Source of the DNA: an uncultured Bacilli bacterium
GTDB lineage: Bacteria; Bacillota_I; Bacilli_A; RF39; UBA660
Assembly (NCBI GenBank): GCA_944358225.1
Contig: CALVQP010000037.1
Span: forward strand, 1-13,118
Length of the DNA: 13,118 bases
Reading direction: 5' to 3'
This document shows, one piece after another, positions 7,087 through 13,118 of the stretch; position 1 is the first letter of the stretch, and each line of letters starts with the position of its first letter. The notes beneath the pieces were generated by a model. That model ran no database searches, was not told where the DNA came from, and saw only the letters and a program-made list of their open reading frames with translations. The position numbers were made by a program, and so were the translations under genes.

Positions 7087-7722
7087 TTACTCCTCTAAAT
7101 CATCAATTTCTGATTTTTGGACAACATAAAGTTTATCATCTTGTCTAACTATTATAACTTTAGCATTATCATCATATCCCAAATCTTCAACATAACTAAA
7201 AGATAATTGAACAACATAACAATCAACTTCTTCATCATTTAACTCAAATGTATCTTCTTGAAAATCAGTCACTTCAATACTAGCTACCTCTGGTAATTCC
7301 TGATCTCGATCAAGAGAAGTATTATCAGCCACATATTTATACAAAGTATCTTCTACATTTAACTTATAATTTTCTAAAGCATCAGGATGAACAAATTCCA
7401 AGCTACCTACATCATACTTGTTTATTTTATTATCAATTGTATATAAATCAATGATAAACATCTTAGCTACAGATTTTGCGTAAGCTTCATAATCTATTTC
7501 ATCTCCCTCGAGATTTTTCTTCAAAGTCTCAAATTCTTCTTTATACAACTTGGTATCCCGATCTTCCAATTTATAGTCAAATCCCTTAATTGAATCCAAA
7601 CTCTTTGTTTCTTTAACTATTACTTCATCTTTTTGAAAAAAATACTTATAAGCTACCAGGCCCCCAGCTGCTAACAATAATACGATAATTATTATTAAAA
7701 GAACTTTCTTTTTTTTACTCAT
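7087..7722 (-). CDS. Small membrane-anchored extracytoplasmic protein of unknown function
   Basis: I do not recognise a named family. The likely start is the ATG at 7722 (MSKKKKVLL), giving 211 residues; an ATG six codons upstream lacks a ribosome binding site. A short basic N-terminus and one helix at about 7-26 anchor it, leaving an acidic domain of about 180 residues outside. Residues about 72-145 look alpha-helical (AKSVAKMFIIDLYTIDNKI..., then a helix ending YKYVADN), and residues 145-205 look beta-rich (strand-like VDCYVVQLSFSYVED, AKVIIVRQDDKLYVVQ). That layout would fit an NTF2-like fold, but this is only an impression. The start overlaps the stop of the ltaS-like gene by 8 bases (ATGAGTAA), which points to translational coupling and a role connected with teichoic acid synthesis. 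Confidence 0.85.
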   Translation of the reverse strand: MSKKKKVLLIIIIVLLLAAGGLVAYKYFFQKDEVIVKETKSLDSIKGFDYKLEDRDTKLYKEEFETLKKNLEGDEIDYEAYAKSVAKMFIIDLYTIDNKINKYDVGSLEFVHPDALENYKLNVEDTLYKYVADNTSLDRDQELPEVASIEVTDFQEDTFELNDEEVDCYVVQLSFSYVEDLGYDDNAKVIIVRQDDKLYVVQKSEIDDLEE

Positions 7723-9763
7723 TACTATCACTATCCTCATTCATTGTTATTTTTCCTATTAAATCATGAACAATTATACTATTTGATATATCCAAATACT
7801 GTTCTGTATACTCTTGATATTTTTTAATATACTCAGACTCTAGCTCTTCATTATTTTTAAGAGGCAAATAAAGTCCTGTGGAATTATTATAATAAACTTT
7901 TTCAGTTAAGAAGTTTCCATTTGGAAATATAACAATATTATCATTTTTTATATCAAATATATCATGACCTAAAGCATAAGGTGAACTAAATCCCATCATG
8001 TTACCTATCGTAGGTAATATATCATACATTCCCATATAATACGATACTTCTTTATTAATTTTTTTTCTAATCTCTTCATTTTTACTCCAAATAATCAGAG
8101 GAGTTTTTTTATTTAGCTCATTCGCATAATAATCATAATTATAATATCCTTCATCCCCTTCTTTTTTTACCTCTTTAGTTTCCGGATCATAATTATATAA
8201 ATAATTAAATTCACTTCTAGCTAACTTAGCATCATGATCCCCATAAAAAATAAAAACAGTATTATTAAACAATTCATCATTTTTTATATACTCAACAAAT
8301 TCCTTCAAAGCCAAATCCGCATAATGAGCACTTCTAATATAATTACCCATTTTCGTATCATCTAAATAATCATCGACTACATCTTCCATTTGACCAGTTT
8401 GTTCATTATATTCTTGTCTGTGAATAGCTAAGTCAAATTCCCCATACTTATCCAAATCATCAAATGGCGAATGATTAGATAATGTCAAAATAGTTCCCAT
8501 ATAATTTGTATTATTATTTTCTATATCTCTTAATATAGGCATTGCTTGTTCAAAAAAAGCATAATCATTTATTCCTAAACCAGTAATATTATCTTCTGTA
8601 ACATTAAAACTCTCTTCAAAAAATAAATCATCATATCCCAGTTGTGGATGCATTTTCGATCTATTCCACATATCGACTTTATTACCATGCATACTAAATG
8701 TATAATAACCTTTTTCTTTTAGTAATTTCGGAATAGAAACATATTCACGATTATAATAACTTACAAATACCGTTCCACTATTAGCAGGCATCAAAGACGT
8801 ATTTAAAGTAAACTCCGTATCAGACGATGTTCCTACACTAATCTGCGGATAAAAATTAGAAAAATACATTCCTTCAGAAGCTAATTGTCTAATTGTCGGT
8901 GTTACTGCCTCTCCATTAAACTCCAAATCCATCAAAAATTGTTGCATACTTTCCATATGGACAAAGATTATATTTTTTCCTTCTAAAATACCAGTATATT
9001 CGTTGGCATTGTGAACAATGCTATTTTTCTCTTCATAAAACTCTTTAAACTTTCTTGCCGCCTCATCATACCCAAACAGCGAATTAATTTTGGGATAAAG
9101 GCTTTGTACAATATCATTTCCTTGATACAAAATAATTCCAAAACGCTCAACCAAATATTCTCTATTCCATTGTTTTGCTAAACGAGAATAATCTGTTTTA
9201 GAAGTACAAGCAAAAGCAAATAATAATATTCCAAGTCCAACTGCTAATGTCGCTGAAAACAAAGTTTTGCTTTTTTCAACTTTACTTAATAAAGTATAAT
9301 AATTCTTTTTTCCTAAAATTCGATGAATATAATAAAAAATCAAAGGAAAGATTATATAAATAAAATCCAAAACCTTTATTTTTTCATATAAAGAATCAGC
9401 AACTTCTCCAACTTGCGAAATACTGGCAATAAGACCAACAGAAGCAAAAGACACATAAAAAGTATAATAAATTGAATTTATAATATTTATCAAAGTAAAA
9501 ACTATTAACCAAATAAAATAATAATGAAATTGTTTTTTTGATTTTATTAAATAACCAAAAGATCCTATTATAATAATTAAGGTAAAATCAAAAACAAATG
9601 GTTTATAATCCCAAAGATTACCGATTGTTAAAGCTCTGACAGTTATAACACTAATTAGTGATAAAATTACATAAGATAAAAACAAGCGGTTATTCATAAA
9701 ATAACCTATTACTTTAGGAAATATTTTAGCAATATCTATTTTTTTATTTGCCTTTTTCTTCAA
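7715..9763 (-). CDS. ltaS: LtaS-type lipoteichoic acid synthase / phosphoglycerol transferase
   Basis: Polymerises glycerol phosphate from phosphatidylglycerol onto a lipid anchor outside the membrane, or a close variant of that reaction. The 682-residue protein has five predicted helices (about 26-46, 58-76, 81-105, 131-150, 168-186) and a large sulfatase-fold domain from about 260 to 605. Catalytic landmarks: Glu271 in IFVHMES, the nucleophile loop GTSSDTEF at 311-318, His359 and Trp366/Arg368 in MHGNKVDMWNR, His431 in LSNHSPF, and Asp509/His510 in YGDHD. Compared with the GKTSDxEF loop of Staphylococcus and Bacillus LtaS, the nucleophile threonine is replaced by Ser313. The start is TTG, supported by AGAAGGGA 7 bases upstream; no nearby ATG serves. 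It heads a two-gene operon. Membership of the family is firm; the exact polymer is inferred. Confidence 0.92.
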   Translation of the reverse strand: MKKKANKKIDIAKIFPKVIGYFMNNRLFLSYVILSLISVITVRALTIGNLWDYKPFVFDFTLIIIIGSFGYLIKSKKQFHYYFIWLIVFTLINIINSIYYTFYVSFASVGLIASISQVGEVADSLYEKIKVLDFIYIIFPLIFYYIHRILGKKNYYTLLSKVEKSKTLFSATLAVGLGILLFAFACTSKTDYSRLAKQWNREYLVERFGIILYQGNDIVQSLYPKINSLFGYDEAARKFKEFYEEKNSIVHNANEYTGILEGKNIIFVHMESMQQFLMDLEFNGEAVTPTIRQLASEGMYFSNFYPQISVGTSSDTEFTLNTSLMPANSGTVFVSYYNREYVSIPKLLKEKGYYTFSMHGNKVDMWNRSKMHPQLGYDDLFFEESFNVTEDNITGLGINDYAFFEQAMPILRDIENNNTNYMGTILTLSNHSPFDDLDKYGEFDLAIHRQEYNEQTGQMEDVVDDYLDDTKMGNYIRSAHYADLALKEFVEYIKNDELFNNTVFIFYGDHDAKLARSEFNYLYNYDPETKEVKKEGDEGYYNYDYYANELNKKTPLIIWSKNEEIRKKINKEVSYYMGMYDILPTIGNMMGFSSPYALGHDIFDIKNDNIVIFPNGNFLTEKVYYNNSTGLYLPLKNNEELESEYIKKYQEYTEQYLDISNSIIVHDLIGKITMNEDSDSNE

Positions 9764-9787
9764 AGTAATCCCTTCTTACTAAACTTC

Positions 9788-9816
9788 ATTATAGCATTAA
9801 ATATAGAGCAAATCAA
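9788..9816 (-). promoter_or_regulatory. Promoter of the ltaS-like operon
   Basis: On the minus strand TTGATT (9811-9816) and TATAAT (9788-9793) are 17 bases apart, with a TGC just before the -10 (an extended -10 element). Transcription would start near 9781, leaving a leader of about 18 bases before the TTG start at 9763. Confidence 0.72.
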
Positions 9817-9823
9817 ATATTAA

Positions 9824-9832
9824 TGGTATACT
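9824..9832 (+). promoter_or_regulatory. Extended -10 promoter of the M16 peptidase pair
   Basis: TGGTATACT is a TGn plus TATACT extended -10 with no good -35 (the expected position, 9804-9809, lies in the spacer of the divergent ltaS promoter). The transcript would start near 9838, directly in front of the AGGGTG ribosome binding site for the ATG at 9850. Confidence 0.5.
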
Positions 9833-9849
9833 TAAACAGGGTGTTAATT

Positions 9850-11091
9850 ATGTCAAAAAATATCATATTAAATAAAACTAAAAATTTTAATAAAATTGCC
9901 ATCGTTTTAGCCTTTCCTTTTGATTATAACCAAAATACTTTAGCAGCAGCTACTATGTTACCATGCGTAATAAATTATATGACCAAAAAATATCCTAGTG
10001 AAGAAAAATTTAGCAAAGCCAAACTTGAAAATTTTATTTTAAAACTATCTTGTGATATCGACCATATTACTACTAGTGGTCTTTGCATATTTACTTTAAC
10101 AATACCAGATCCCAAAATATTACAAATTAACAAACTAAAAGAACAAATAGAATTATTATACGAATTTATTTATCATCCTTACGTAGTTAACCAAGGATTT
10201 GATAAAACTATGTTAGAAAGGGAAAAAAACATTCTAAATACTAATCTTAAAAACAGTCTTCAAAACTTACGAGGATACATCAATTCTACACTGCCGAATC
10301 TAATAGACAAAGAAGGGCTTTATCATGAACTAAGTTTATACAATAATATCGAAAAATTAAACAATATTAATGAAAAAGACATTTATAAATTTTATAAAGA
10401 TACAATATATAATACTAATCCTTACATTTTTGTAACTGGAAATACTAAAAACACACAAATTATTTCATTACTTAACCAAAAATTTAATAGTAAAGATAAA
10501 AAATTACACTCTTTTAAAAATAATTTCAATCATTTTTTAAGCCCTAACCCTGAACAAAAAATTACTGAAATTAAAAACTTTAAACAATCAGCTGTAGTTC
10601 TTATATATAAAATTCAAAATATGCAAAATAAAGATAAAAGATATCTTACTATAACCAAAAATATTCTTACAGCTAATGTTACTCATTTATTATTTAATGA
10701 ACTGCGTACTAAAGAAGGTCTAGTTTATCATACTTATGCATCAGCCAATACATCTTATGGTATATTAGAAATATTTGCTTTCATTGATGCTGATAAAACC
10801 GATAGAACAATTAACAAAATTAAAGAGGTTATGCACCAATTAACCAACATTAAAAATCTGCAAAATTATTTAGAACTTTTAAAAAAAGATTATAAGGTAT
10901 TTTTAAATGAAGAAAAAGATTATTTTAATTCACTAGTAAATGAGAAGATTGATACTTATTTTAAAATCAATTCTAAACATAAAACAATTTACAAAAAACT
11001 ATTACACACTCGTCCTAAAAATTTGCTAAAATTTATTAAACGTTTACACTTAGAAACAATTTATTGCATCAAGGAGGAAGAAAATGATTAA
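9850..11091 (+). CDS. ymfF: M16-family non-catalytic partner protein, YmfF-like
   Basis: Homologue of the inactive half of a two-protein M16 (insulinase/mitochondrial processing peptidase-like) system. It has 413 residues from the ATG at 9850, chosen because AGGGTG lies 6 bases upstream; an in-frame ATG at 9823 sits inside the -10 region and has no binding site. No HxxEH zinc motif occurs in the N-terminal domain, as expected for this member. Recognisable features are the N-terminal LAAATMLPCVINYMTKKYPS segment (YmfF-like proteins have a comparable helix after the first strand), the YEFIYHPYV and FKDT-type segment followed by a strand ending FVTGN (the domain end typical of M16 repeats), and a second half with NELRTKEGLVYHTYAS, the conserved LxxxLREKxGLxY element of M16 C-terminal domains. 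It overlaps the next gene by 8 bases. Family members are linked to modification of elongation factor P in Bacillus; here that is inference. Confidence 0.85.
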   Translation: MSKNIILNKTKNFNKIAIVLAFPFDYNQNTLAAATMLPCVINYMTKKYPSEEKFSKAKLENFILKLSCDIDHITTSGLCIFTLTIPDPKILQINKLKEQIELLYEFIYHPYVVNQGFDKTMLEREKNILNTNLKNSLQNLRGYINSTLPNLIDKEGLYHELSLYNNIEKLNNINEKDIYKFYKDTIYNTNPYIFVTGNTKNTQIISLLNQKFNSKDKKLHSFKNNFNHFLSPNPEQKITEIKNFKQSAVVLIYKIQNMQNKDKRYLTITKNILTANVTHLLFNELRTKEGLVYHTYASANTSYGILEIFAFIDADKTDRTINKIKEVMHQLTNIKNLQNYLELLKKDYKVFLNEEKDYFNSLVNEKIDTYFKINSKHKTIYKKLLHTRPKNLLKFIKRLHLETIYCIKEEEND

Positions 11092-12331
11092 TAATTTTAA
11101 AACATATACATTAAATAATGGCTTAACAATTTATTTTTATATTGATAAGAAAAAACATTCTACTTTTGTAAATTTAACTACTAAATTTGGTGGTTTTACA
11201 AAATACTGTACTATTGACGACAAAAAATACGAACTACCAGATGGCTTAGCCCATTTACTTGAACACTATGTCGTAGAAGCAAATAGCCTGGGTAGATATA
11301 CCGAAATTTTATGGCAACATAATATGAATACAAATGCCTCTACTGGTTATCATCATACATCATACTATTTTTATACAACTAATAACTTAGAATTTGGCAT
11401 TGATATTTTACTTCGTAGTTGTTATAGTCCCGTATTTAAAAAAGAACTTTTAGAAGAAGTTAAAAAACCAATTTACCAAGAAATTAAAATGTATGACGAT
11501 AACAAATTCACAGCTTTTAACAAAAAGCAATATGAAAATATATTTACCAATCACTCTTTTCGAAGTATAGGAGGATCCATTGAAGATTTAAAACAAATTG
11601 ATATAAAACTTTTAAAATTAGTTTATGAATCATTTTATCATCCTAGTAATCAAATTTTAATAGTTGCTGGTAATTTTAATTACAAAAAGGTTTTAAAACA
11701 AATCAAAAACATTTATCAACAACTAGATTTTCCTAAACACAAATTGATTTTACTTTCACCTAACGAACCAAAAGAAGTAGCTTGTAAAAGAAGTTCTATT
11801 AAATTACCAACAACTAAGGAATATATCGAAATAGCCTATAAGCTAGATTTAAGCCATTTTAGCAAAGAAGAACTTTTAAAATTAGATTTCTATCTGCATT
11901 ATTTAATGAAAATGAATTTTGGTACTCCATCTACTGCTTACAAAAATTCTCTAAAGCAGAAGTTATTTGATGATGGCTTTACTACCGAAATAGCTTACTT
12001 TAATCAACTTGGCATTTTATCCATTGGCTCTTATACTAACCATCCTTCTAAATTAGAAAAAATAATTATCAATACCATTAAAAATTTAGAATTTAACAAA
12101 AACATGTTTGAACTCTATTTAAAACAAAGTTTGACTGAAGTTAGTGTTAGACCAGATAGTATTCATAGTATGATTAAACCTTTTTTAGATAATGTAATAT
12201 TATTTGAATATCCTACATTTGATAGCATAGAATATATTAAGACGTGGAACTTTAAAGATTTCAAAACCCTCATTTCCCGTCTAGATTTTTCTAATTATAG
12301 TACTTGTATAATGCAAAAAGATAAAAAATAA
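11084..12331 (+). CDS. ymfH: M16-family zinc metallopeptidase, YmfH-like
   Basis: Catalytic partner of the preceding protein. The 415 residues begin at an ATG with a strong AAGGAGG site and overlap the upstream stop (ATGATTAA). The inverted zinc motif is intact: HLLEH at 57-61 in DGLAHLLEHYVVE, with Glu133 in YQEIKMYDDN as the likely third zinc ligand; Glu60 would activate water. The GYHHTSYYFYTTN strand (88-100), the FYHPSNQILIVAGN domain end and a second, degenerate M16 half follow the family pattern and length. In Bacillus subtilis the pair is associated with 5-aminopentanol modification of EF-P together with the reductase YmfI, which is not encoded next to it here. The last six codons and stop fall within the first copy of a 24-bp tandem repeat. 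Family assignment is firm, pathway inferred. Confidence 0.9.
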   Translation: MINNFKTYTLNNGLTIYFYIDKKKHSTFVNLTTKFGGFTKYCTIDDKKYELPDGLAHLLEHYVVEANSLGRYTEILWQHNMNTNASTGYHHTSYYFYTTNNLEFGIDILLRSCYSPVFKKELLEEVKKPIYQEIKMYDDNKFTAFNKKQYENIFTNHSFRSIGGSIEDLKQIDIKLLKLVYESFYHPSNQILIVAGNFNYKKVLKQIKNIYQQLDFPKHKLILLSPNEPKEVACKRSSIKLPTTKEYIEIAYKLDLSHFSKEELLKLDFYLHYLMKMNFGTPSTAYKNSLKQKLFDDGFTTEIAYFNQLGILSIGSYTNHPSKLEKIIINTIKNLEFNKNMFELYLKQSLTEVSVRPDSIHSMIKPFLDNVILFEYPTFDSIEYIKTWNFKDFKTLISRLDFSNYSTCIMQKDKK

Positions 12332-12358
12332 TTTATGCAAAAAGATAAAAAATAATTT
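12311..12358 (+). repeat. Perfect 24-bp tandem duplication across a stop codon
   Basis: Two identical 24-base units (12311-12334 and 12335-12358), each beginning ATGCAAAAAGATAAAAAATA. The first holds the end of the ymfH-like frame (MQKDKK and TAA); the second is an untranslated copy. Identity is complete, so the duplication is recent or an assembly artefact. Confidence 0.9.
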
Positions 12359-12362
12359 TTCC

Positions 12363-12391
12363 TTGCATGTAATTAAATTTAATGATAAAAT
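12363..12391 (+). promoter_or_regulatory. Promoter of tRNA-Gly
   Basis: TTGCAT (12363-12368), 17 bases, then TAAAAT (12386-12391). The start would be near 12398, about 12 bases before the mature tRNA 5' end. The -10 is embedded in the left half of an inverted repeat (12381-12403). Confidence 0.7.
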
Positions 12392-12403
12392 AATCTTATC
12401 ATT
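12381..12403 (+). repeat. 8-bp inverted repeat over the tRNA promoter -10
   Basis: AATGATAA, a 7-base spacer, then TTATCATT: a perfect palindrome with no T tract after it. It overlaps the -10 and the presumed start site of the tRNA promoter, so it could be an operator, or a weak hairpin ending or protecting the upstream peptidase transcript. Confidence 0.6.
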
Positions 12404-12409
12404 GAATTT

Positions 12410-12484
12410 GCAGGTGTAGTACAACGGTTAGTATGCGACCTTGCCAAGGTTGAGATGGCGGTTCGATTCCGCTCACTTGCTCCA
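12410..12484 (+). tRNA. tRNA-Gly (anticodon GCC)
   Basis: A complete cloverleaf can be drawn. The acceptor stem pairs GCAGGTG with CACTTGC (one G-T). The anticodon stem CGACC/GGTTG encloses loop TTGCCAA, giving anticodon GCC. The T arm is GGCGG/CCGCT with loop TTCGATT. The discriminator base T (12481) is the usual one for bacterial glycine tRNA. CCA is encoded at 12482-12484. It reads GGC and GGU/GGC-type glycine codons. Confidence 0.97.
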
Positions 12485-12525
12485 TTGAGGTTGAAAGTCG
12501 CACATTTGGCGATTTCTATATAAAG

Positions 12526-12560
12526 AAAAGTTCATAGTATTTGATACTATGGACTTTTTT
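12526..12560 (+). terminator. Strong hairpin with T tract between tRNA-Gly and small ORFs
   Basis: GTTCATAGTAT, loop TTG, ATACTATGGAC, then TTTTTT: an 11-bp stem with one G-T pair, preceded by AAAA. It is a good intrinsic terminator for the tRNA transcript. Its T tract ends only about 8 bases before the AAAGGAGGG ribosome binding site of the next reading frame, so it may also act as an attenuator for that gene. A bulged hairpin (GAAAGTCGC / GCGATTTC, 12493-12515) lies between it and the tRNA. Confidence 0.85.
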
Positions 12561-12586
12561 CATGCTCAAAGGAGGGATGAATATTT

Positions 12587-12745
12587 ATGAAAACAGTCAT
12601 AACAGAATTACCTTTTCCTTGTGAAATTAAAAACAAAATTAAAATGAAAGTTAGTACAGGAAATTTGGAAATTAATTTTTTGTCGGGACATCTTATCAAA
12701 ATCGATAATACCAATATCAGTATAGAAGAACCGCATCTAAAGTAA
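12587..12745 (+). CDS. Small unrecognised protein, probably truncated by a frameshift
   Basis: A 52-residue frame beginning MKTVITELPF, with an excellent AAAGGAGGG site 9 bases before the ATG. No signal peptide or membrane helix; no known domain recognised. It stops at TAA TAG just after EEPHLK. Directly past the same point, the frame shifted by one base continues as coding-like sequence to 12834, so the intact ancestor was probably about 82 residues. It resembles the short conserved proteins carried by integrative elements in Firmicutes, but this is an impression from context (next to a tRNA, unlike the wall genes upstream), not a match. Confidence 0.6.
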   Translation: MKTVITELPFPCEIKNKIKMKVSTGNLEINFLSGHLIKIDNTNISIEEPHLK

Positions 12746-12834
12746 TAGAAAATTATTACGAAAGTTTATTGCTTCCGTATGAGCCAAATAATAAAGAAAA
12801 TATGGAAAATAAAGATGATGAAATTAACGAATGA
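12739..12834 (+). pseudogene. Out-of-frame C-terminal remainder of the preceding small gene
   Basis: From AAA at 12739 the frame reads KVIENYYESLLLPYEPNNKE and goes on to a TGA at 12832-12834, 31 codons with no start codon of its own before ATG 12802. The TGA overlaps the start region of the next gene by about 17-20 bases, as expected in a compact operon of intact genes. Adding one A to the three-A run at 12739-12741 would join EEPHL to KVIENYY in a single frame of 82 codons. This is therefore a broken gene, a sequencing or assembly error, or less likely a slippage site. Confidence 0.5.
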
Positions 12835-13057
12835 AGAAATTAATAAAAATCATGTGGACACGATTGCTCAATATTATGTATTAGATTATCTAAAAAAGCA
12901 ACTTAACATTAACGAACTTGAAATTTATCTATATGACAAAGATACAATAAAAGTTATTGATAAAAACCCAGAAACTGGGTACTTTAAATATAATAGTTGC
13001 ACCAAAAATATAGAATTTTTTGAGAATTTGGAAAATGAGCAAGAAATGGAAATTTAA
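12815..13057 (+). CDS. Small acidic protein of unknown function
   Basis: About 80 residues starting MMKLTNEEIN; no family recognised. The start at 12815 (or 12818) is preferred over an in-frame ATG at 12779, because the extension would lie inside the coding remainder of the upstream gene and is rich in Lys and Ile without sense, while GGA at 12804 gives acceptable spacing. Residues 5-30 look helical (VDTIAQYYVLDYLKKQL), followed by strand-like pieces (LEIYLYD, TIKVID, TGYFKYNS, NIEFFE) and an acidic end. It is cytoplasmic by sequence. The overlap with the preceding frame implies a shared transcript and translational coupling. Confidence 0.65.
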   Translation: MMKLTNEEINKNHVDTIAQYYVLDYLKKQLNINELEIYLYDKDTIKVIDKNPETGYFKYNSCTKNIEFFENLENEQEMEI

Positions 13058-13118
13058 ACACTTTTTTATAAAAAGGTAATACCTCTAAAGACTTATAAAA
13101 TAAGGGAAAATCGAAGGT

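Noticed and set aside
12733..12745. Programmed -1 frameshift in the small gene
   Set aside because: No X-XXY-YYZ slippery heptamer and no obvious downstream pseudoknot; a mutation or sequence error is simpler.
12779..12814. Upstream extension of the last small gene from ATG 12779
   Set aside because: It overlaps the better-looking coding remainder of the previous frame and has no ribosome binding site.
1..13118. CRISPR array, insertion sequence or replication origin
   Set aside because: No spaced direct repeats, no transposase or terminal inverted repeats, and no DnaA-box cluster were seen.

Overview
The window is a very AT-rich stretch of bacterial chromosome with the look of a low-GC Firmicutes/Bacilli-type organism, possibly one of the uncultured gut lineages near the Mollicutes (RF39-like). 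The evidence is the strong AT bias, AGGAGG-type ribosome binding sites, TGG as the tryptophan codon with TGA used as a stop (standard code 11, not Mycoplasma code 4), a lipoteichoic-acid-synthase-type enzyme, an LCP cell-wall ligase, and a YmfF/YmfH peptidase pair. The taxonomic placement is inference.

Positions 100-9763 form a cell-envelope block. On the minus strand (3250 down to 124) lies a two-gene operon: a secreted SH3b/GH73 N-acetylglucosaminidase ending in a two-repeat type I dockerin, followed 7 bases later by a single-pass membrane protein with a cohesin-like domain and a cadherin-like beta-sandwich. I read the pair as a possible cell-surface docking system that tethers a wall hydrolase to the membrane; this is the most interesting item in the window. 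A divergent plus-strand gene (3411-5450) encodes a large LCP protein with three predicted membrane helices, an extra domain before the LCP core, a PASTA-like domain and an acidic tail. A near-perfect bidirectional terminator (5464-5493) separates it from a convergent minus-strand gene (5521-7011), which fuses a two-helix membrane segment to an NlpC/P60 peptidase and an SGNH hydrolase. Further along the minus strand, an LtaS-like phosphoglycerol transferase (TTG start at 9763) overlaps by 8 bases a small membrane-anchored protein of unknown function (7722-7087), which ends at its own terminator.

Divergent from ltaS, with promoter elements sharing the same 60-base gap, is an overlapping pair of M16 metallopeptidase homologues (9850-11091 and 11084-12331). 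The first lacks the zinc motif and the second has HLLEH, as in the YmfF/YmfH pair linked to EF-P modification. A 24-bp perfect tandem duplication covers the stop codon of the second gene.

A tRNA-Gly(GCC) gene with its own promoter and encoded CCA follows at 12410-12484. After it come a strong hairpin/terminator (12526-12560) and small unrecognised reading frames with an accessory-element character. One looks broken by a single missing A in a short A run near 12739. This end may be the border of an integrated element at the tRNA, but no integrase or second attachment copy is visible here.
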